Positions 62,946 through 64,000 of a DNA stretch of 64,000 nucleotides are shown here, piece by piece (the stretch's first letter is position 1; each line of letters starts with the position of its first letter). Source of the stretch: Aliitabrizicola sp041905595 (GTDB lineage Bacteria > Pseudomonadota > Alphaproteobacteria > Rhodobacterales > Rhodobacteraceae). The position numbers and the translations under genes are program-made. The notes under the pieces are model-generated. The model was not told where the DNA came from. It was given only the letters and a program-made list of their open reading frames with translations, and searched no databases. Where the stretch lies: contig JAYRKT010000003.1 in assembly GCA_041905595.1 (NCBI GenBank), positions 1-64,000 on the forward strand, given 5' to 3'.

Positions 62946-63881
62946 CTACCCCAGACAGGCCTTGCCGATCGCGGCGATATGCCGGTGATCCGTGCCGCAG
63001 CAGCCGCCGAGCACCCGCACCTGCGGCAGAAGCCTCAGCAGCTCGGCATAGTCCTGCGCCAGTTCCGCCGGATCGCCGGCATCGAGTTCGGTCGCCTCAT
63101 CCAGTTCGGCATGGCTCTTGCGCGAGGCGTTGGCGCGGATGGAGCCGATCCGCCCGATCCAGTTGCCGTTCAGGTGGTTGCGGAAATGGTCCGGATGCGC
63201 GCAGTTGATGCCGTACCAGATGGGATAGCTGCCGGTTGCGGCGTCGGTCTGGGCGATGGCCTCGGCAAGGGTGATCCCCGAAGACAGGCGGCCGTCGGTT
63301 TCGACTGTGAAGGACAGGAGCACCGGCATCCCGCTTTCCCGGGCTGCCTCGGCGATCCCGATCGCCTCGCCCGTCGAGCCGAGCGTATAGGCGCCAATGA
63401 AGTCCGCGCCGGCCGCGGCCAGGACCTCGATCTGCGGGCGGTGGTAGTCCTGAGCCTCTTGCGGGGTCAGGATCCGGTCCGGGGCATAGGCATCGCCATG
63501 GGGGCCGAGAACGCCTTCGATCAGGATCGGCACATCGGGAAACTCGTCGCGCAGGCCTTCGGCGAAGGCGACCGAGCGGCGGTTGGCCTCGTCGATCTGG
63601 TCGTTGCTCAGGCCGAACGACGGGCCCCAGCCCCGGCTGGCGCGCCAGGTTGCGGTGCCAAGGATCAAGCCGGTTTCATGCTCGCGCGCGGTTTCCAGCA
63701 TGTCGCGGAAATAGCGCCTAAGCGCCGCTGTCCCCTCGTCCGTTTCCAGAAGGGGAAACGAGGCGAAGCCGGGCAGATCGAAGCCTTCCAGAAAGATCAG
63801 CGCGGTTTCGAGCCCCCCATCCGAAAGCCAGGGTCGTCCGTTGCTGCGCGAAAGGAGATAGTCCGACATCGCAAGGGACAT
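62946..63881 (-). CDS. Homocysteine S-methyltransferase family protein
   Basis: 311 aa TIM barrel. The zinc cysteines are present: Cys in YGINCAHPDHF and the pair in LGGCCGTDHRHI. N-terminal LSDGGLETALIFLEGFDLPG differs slightly from MetH/MmuM (DGAMGTEL). It moves a methyl group, probably from S-methylmethionine, betaine or another donor, to homocysteine. A single gene; MSDYLLSRSN at 63869 is an alternative start. The remaining 119 nt to the window end show no gene. Confidence 0.88.
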   Translation of the reverse strand: MSLAMSDYLLSRSNGRPWLSDGGLETALIFLEGFDLPGFASFPLLETDEGTAALRRYFRDMLETAREHETGLILGTATWRASRGWGPSFGLSNDQIDEANRRSVAFAEGLRDEFPDVPILIEGVLGPHGDAYAPDRILTPQEAQDYHRPQIEVLAAAGADFIGAYTLGSTGEAIGIAEAARESGMPVLLSFTVETDGRLSSGITLAEAIAQTDAATGSYPIWYGINCAHPDHFRNHLNGNWIGRIGSIRANASRKSHAELDEATELDAGDPAELAQDYAELLRLLPQVRVLGGCCGTDHRHIAAIGKACLG

Positions 63882-64000
63882 GGCATTCCCCCAATTGCTG
63901 GGTCAGTCGGCCCCGAGTGCCGACCCCGGACTTGTAGCAGAAATCGCGCCTCCGAGATACGCCCTTGACCTTCCGGCCTCTCATTCCCCCATCGAGATCG

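Overview
The window is about 64 kb of GC-rich chromosomal DNA. It most likely comes from an alphaproteobacterium of the Rhodobacteraceae (Rhodobacter/Paracoccus-like). Four things in the sequence point there: a GAAC-N7-GAAC SOS box in front of recA; an iscR-suf locus whose IscR lacks the three usual cluster cysteines; a VPLPA-type C-terminal sorting signal; and housekeeping gene content typical of that family (yicC-gmk, class II DAHP synthase, NADP isocitrate dehydrogenase, rpsB-tsf). No phage, insertion sequence, CRISPR array or rRNA operon was seen.

Layout. 1-2.5 kb: a branched-chain amino acid type ABC system (solute-binding protein and the first 30 codons of its ATPase) and a GlxA-type AraC regulator. 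2.8-24 kb: mostly core metabolism and information genes. These include DAHP synthase, a Tat-exported YtcJ-type amidohydrolase, yicC-gmk-gamma carbonic anhydrase, a leucine-dehydrogenase-like enzyme coupled to a DMT exporter, recA, a Met-rich cupredoxin, alaS, a Tyr-rich VPLPA-CTERM surface protein, a glutamine amidotransferase, a CadC-like TPR regulator, typA and a tandem pair of YitT membrane proteins. 24-36 kb: icd, an HD hydrolase, a serine hydrolase, then the iron-sulfur assembly operon iscR - desulfurase - sufBCD - two Yip1 membrane proteins - sufS, followed by an exported SMP-30 protein and tRNA-Arg(CCG). 36.5-41 kb: an acetyltransferase, an exported GH43 glycosidase and an exported DUF1254 protein.

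41.3-57.8 kb is the accessory centrepiece, a sugar regulon of five transcription units arranged around one FCD-type GntR regulator. One part is a complete non-phosphorylative L-fucose-type pathway: aldose dehydrogenase, lactonase, UxaA-family dehydratase, short-chain dehydrogenase, FAH-family hydrolase, plus a FucU/RbsD mutarotase. The second part is a BtpA/SgcQ-like TIM-barrel protein translationally coupled to an M42 (SgcX-like) peptidase, followed by an FGGY kinase. The third is a CUT1 ABC importer, with an SGNH hydrolase and a ribokinase-family kinase in the ATPase operon. Three copies of one 19-bp motif (core CAT-N2-TAGCATG) lie in the three divergent promoter regions of this cluster and appear nowhere else that I noticed. 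They tie the cluster into one probable regulon. The SgcQ-SgcX pairing matches the uncharacterised PTS operon sgc of E. coli, but here it is served by an ABC importer, so the imported compound may be a sugar conjugate rather than free fucose.

58-64 kb: ribulose-phosphate epimerase, a persulfide-dioxygenase-like metallo-hydrolase, an FAD oxidoreductase, rpsB-tsf and a homocysteine S-methyltransferase homologue.

Regulatory structure of note: an IscR-type palindrome over the iscR promoter and a near copy inside the desulfurase coding sequence; a shared leader (CCCCCG-AGGATATTTGGG) in front of the desulfurase and of the FAD oxidoreductase, the latter fused to a run of 19 C; hairpins after both ABC solute-binding genes; and a hairpin that covers the ribosome binding site of the VPLPA-CTERM gene. 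All functions are read from sequence motifs and gene order without database searches.
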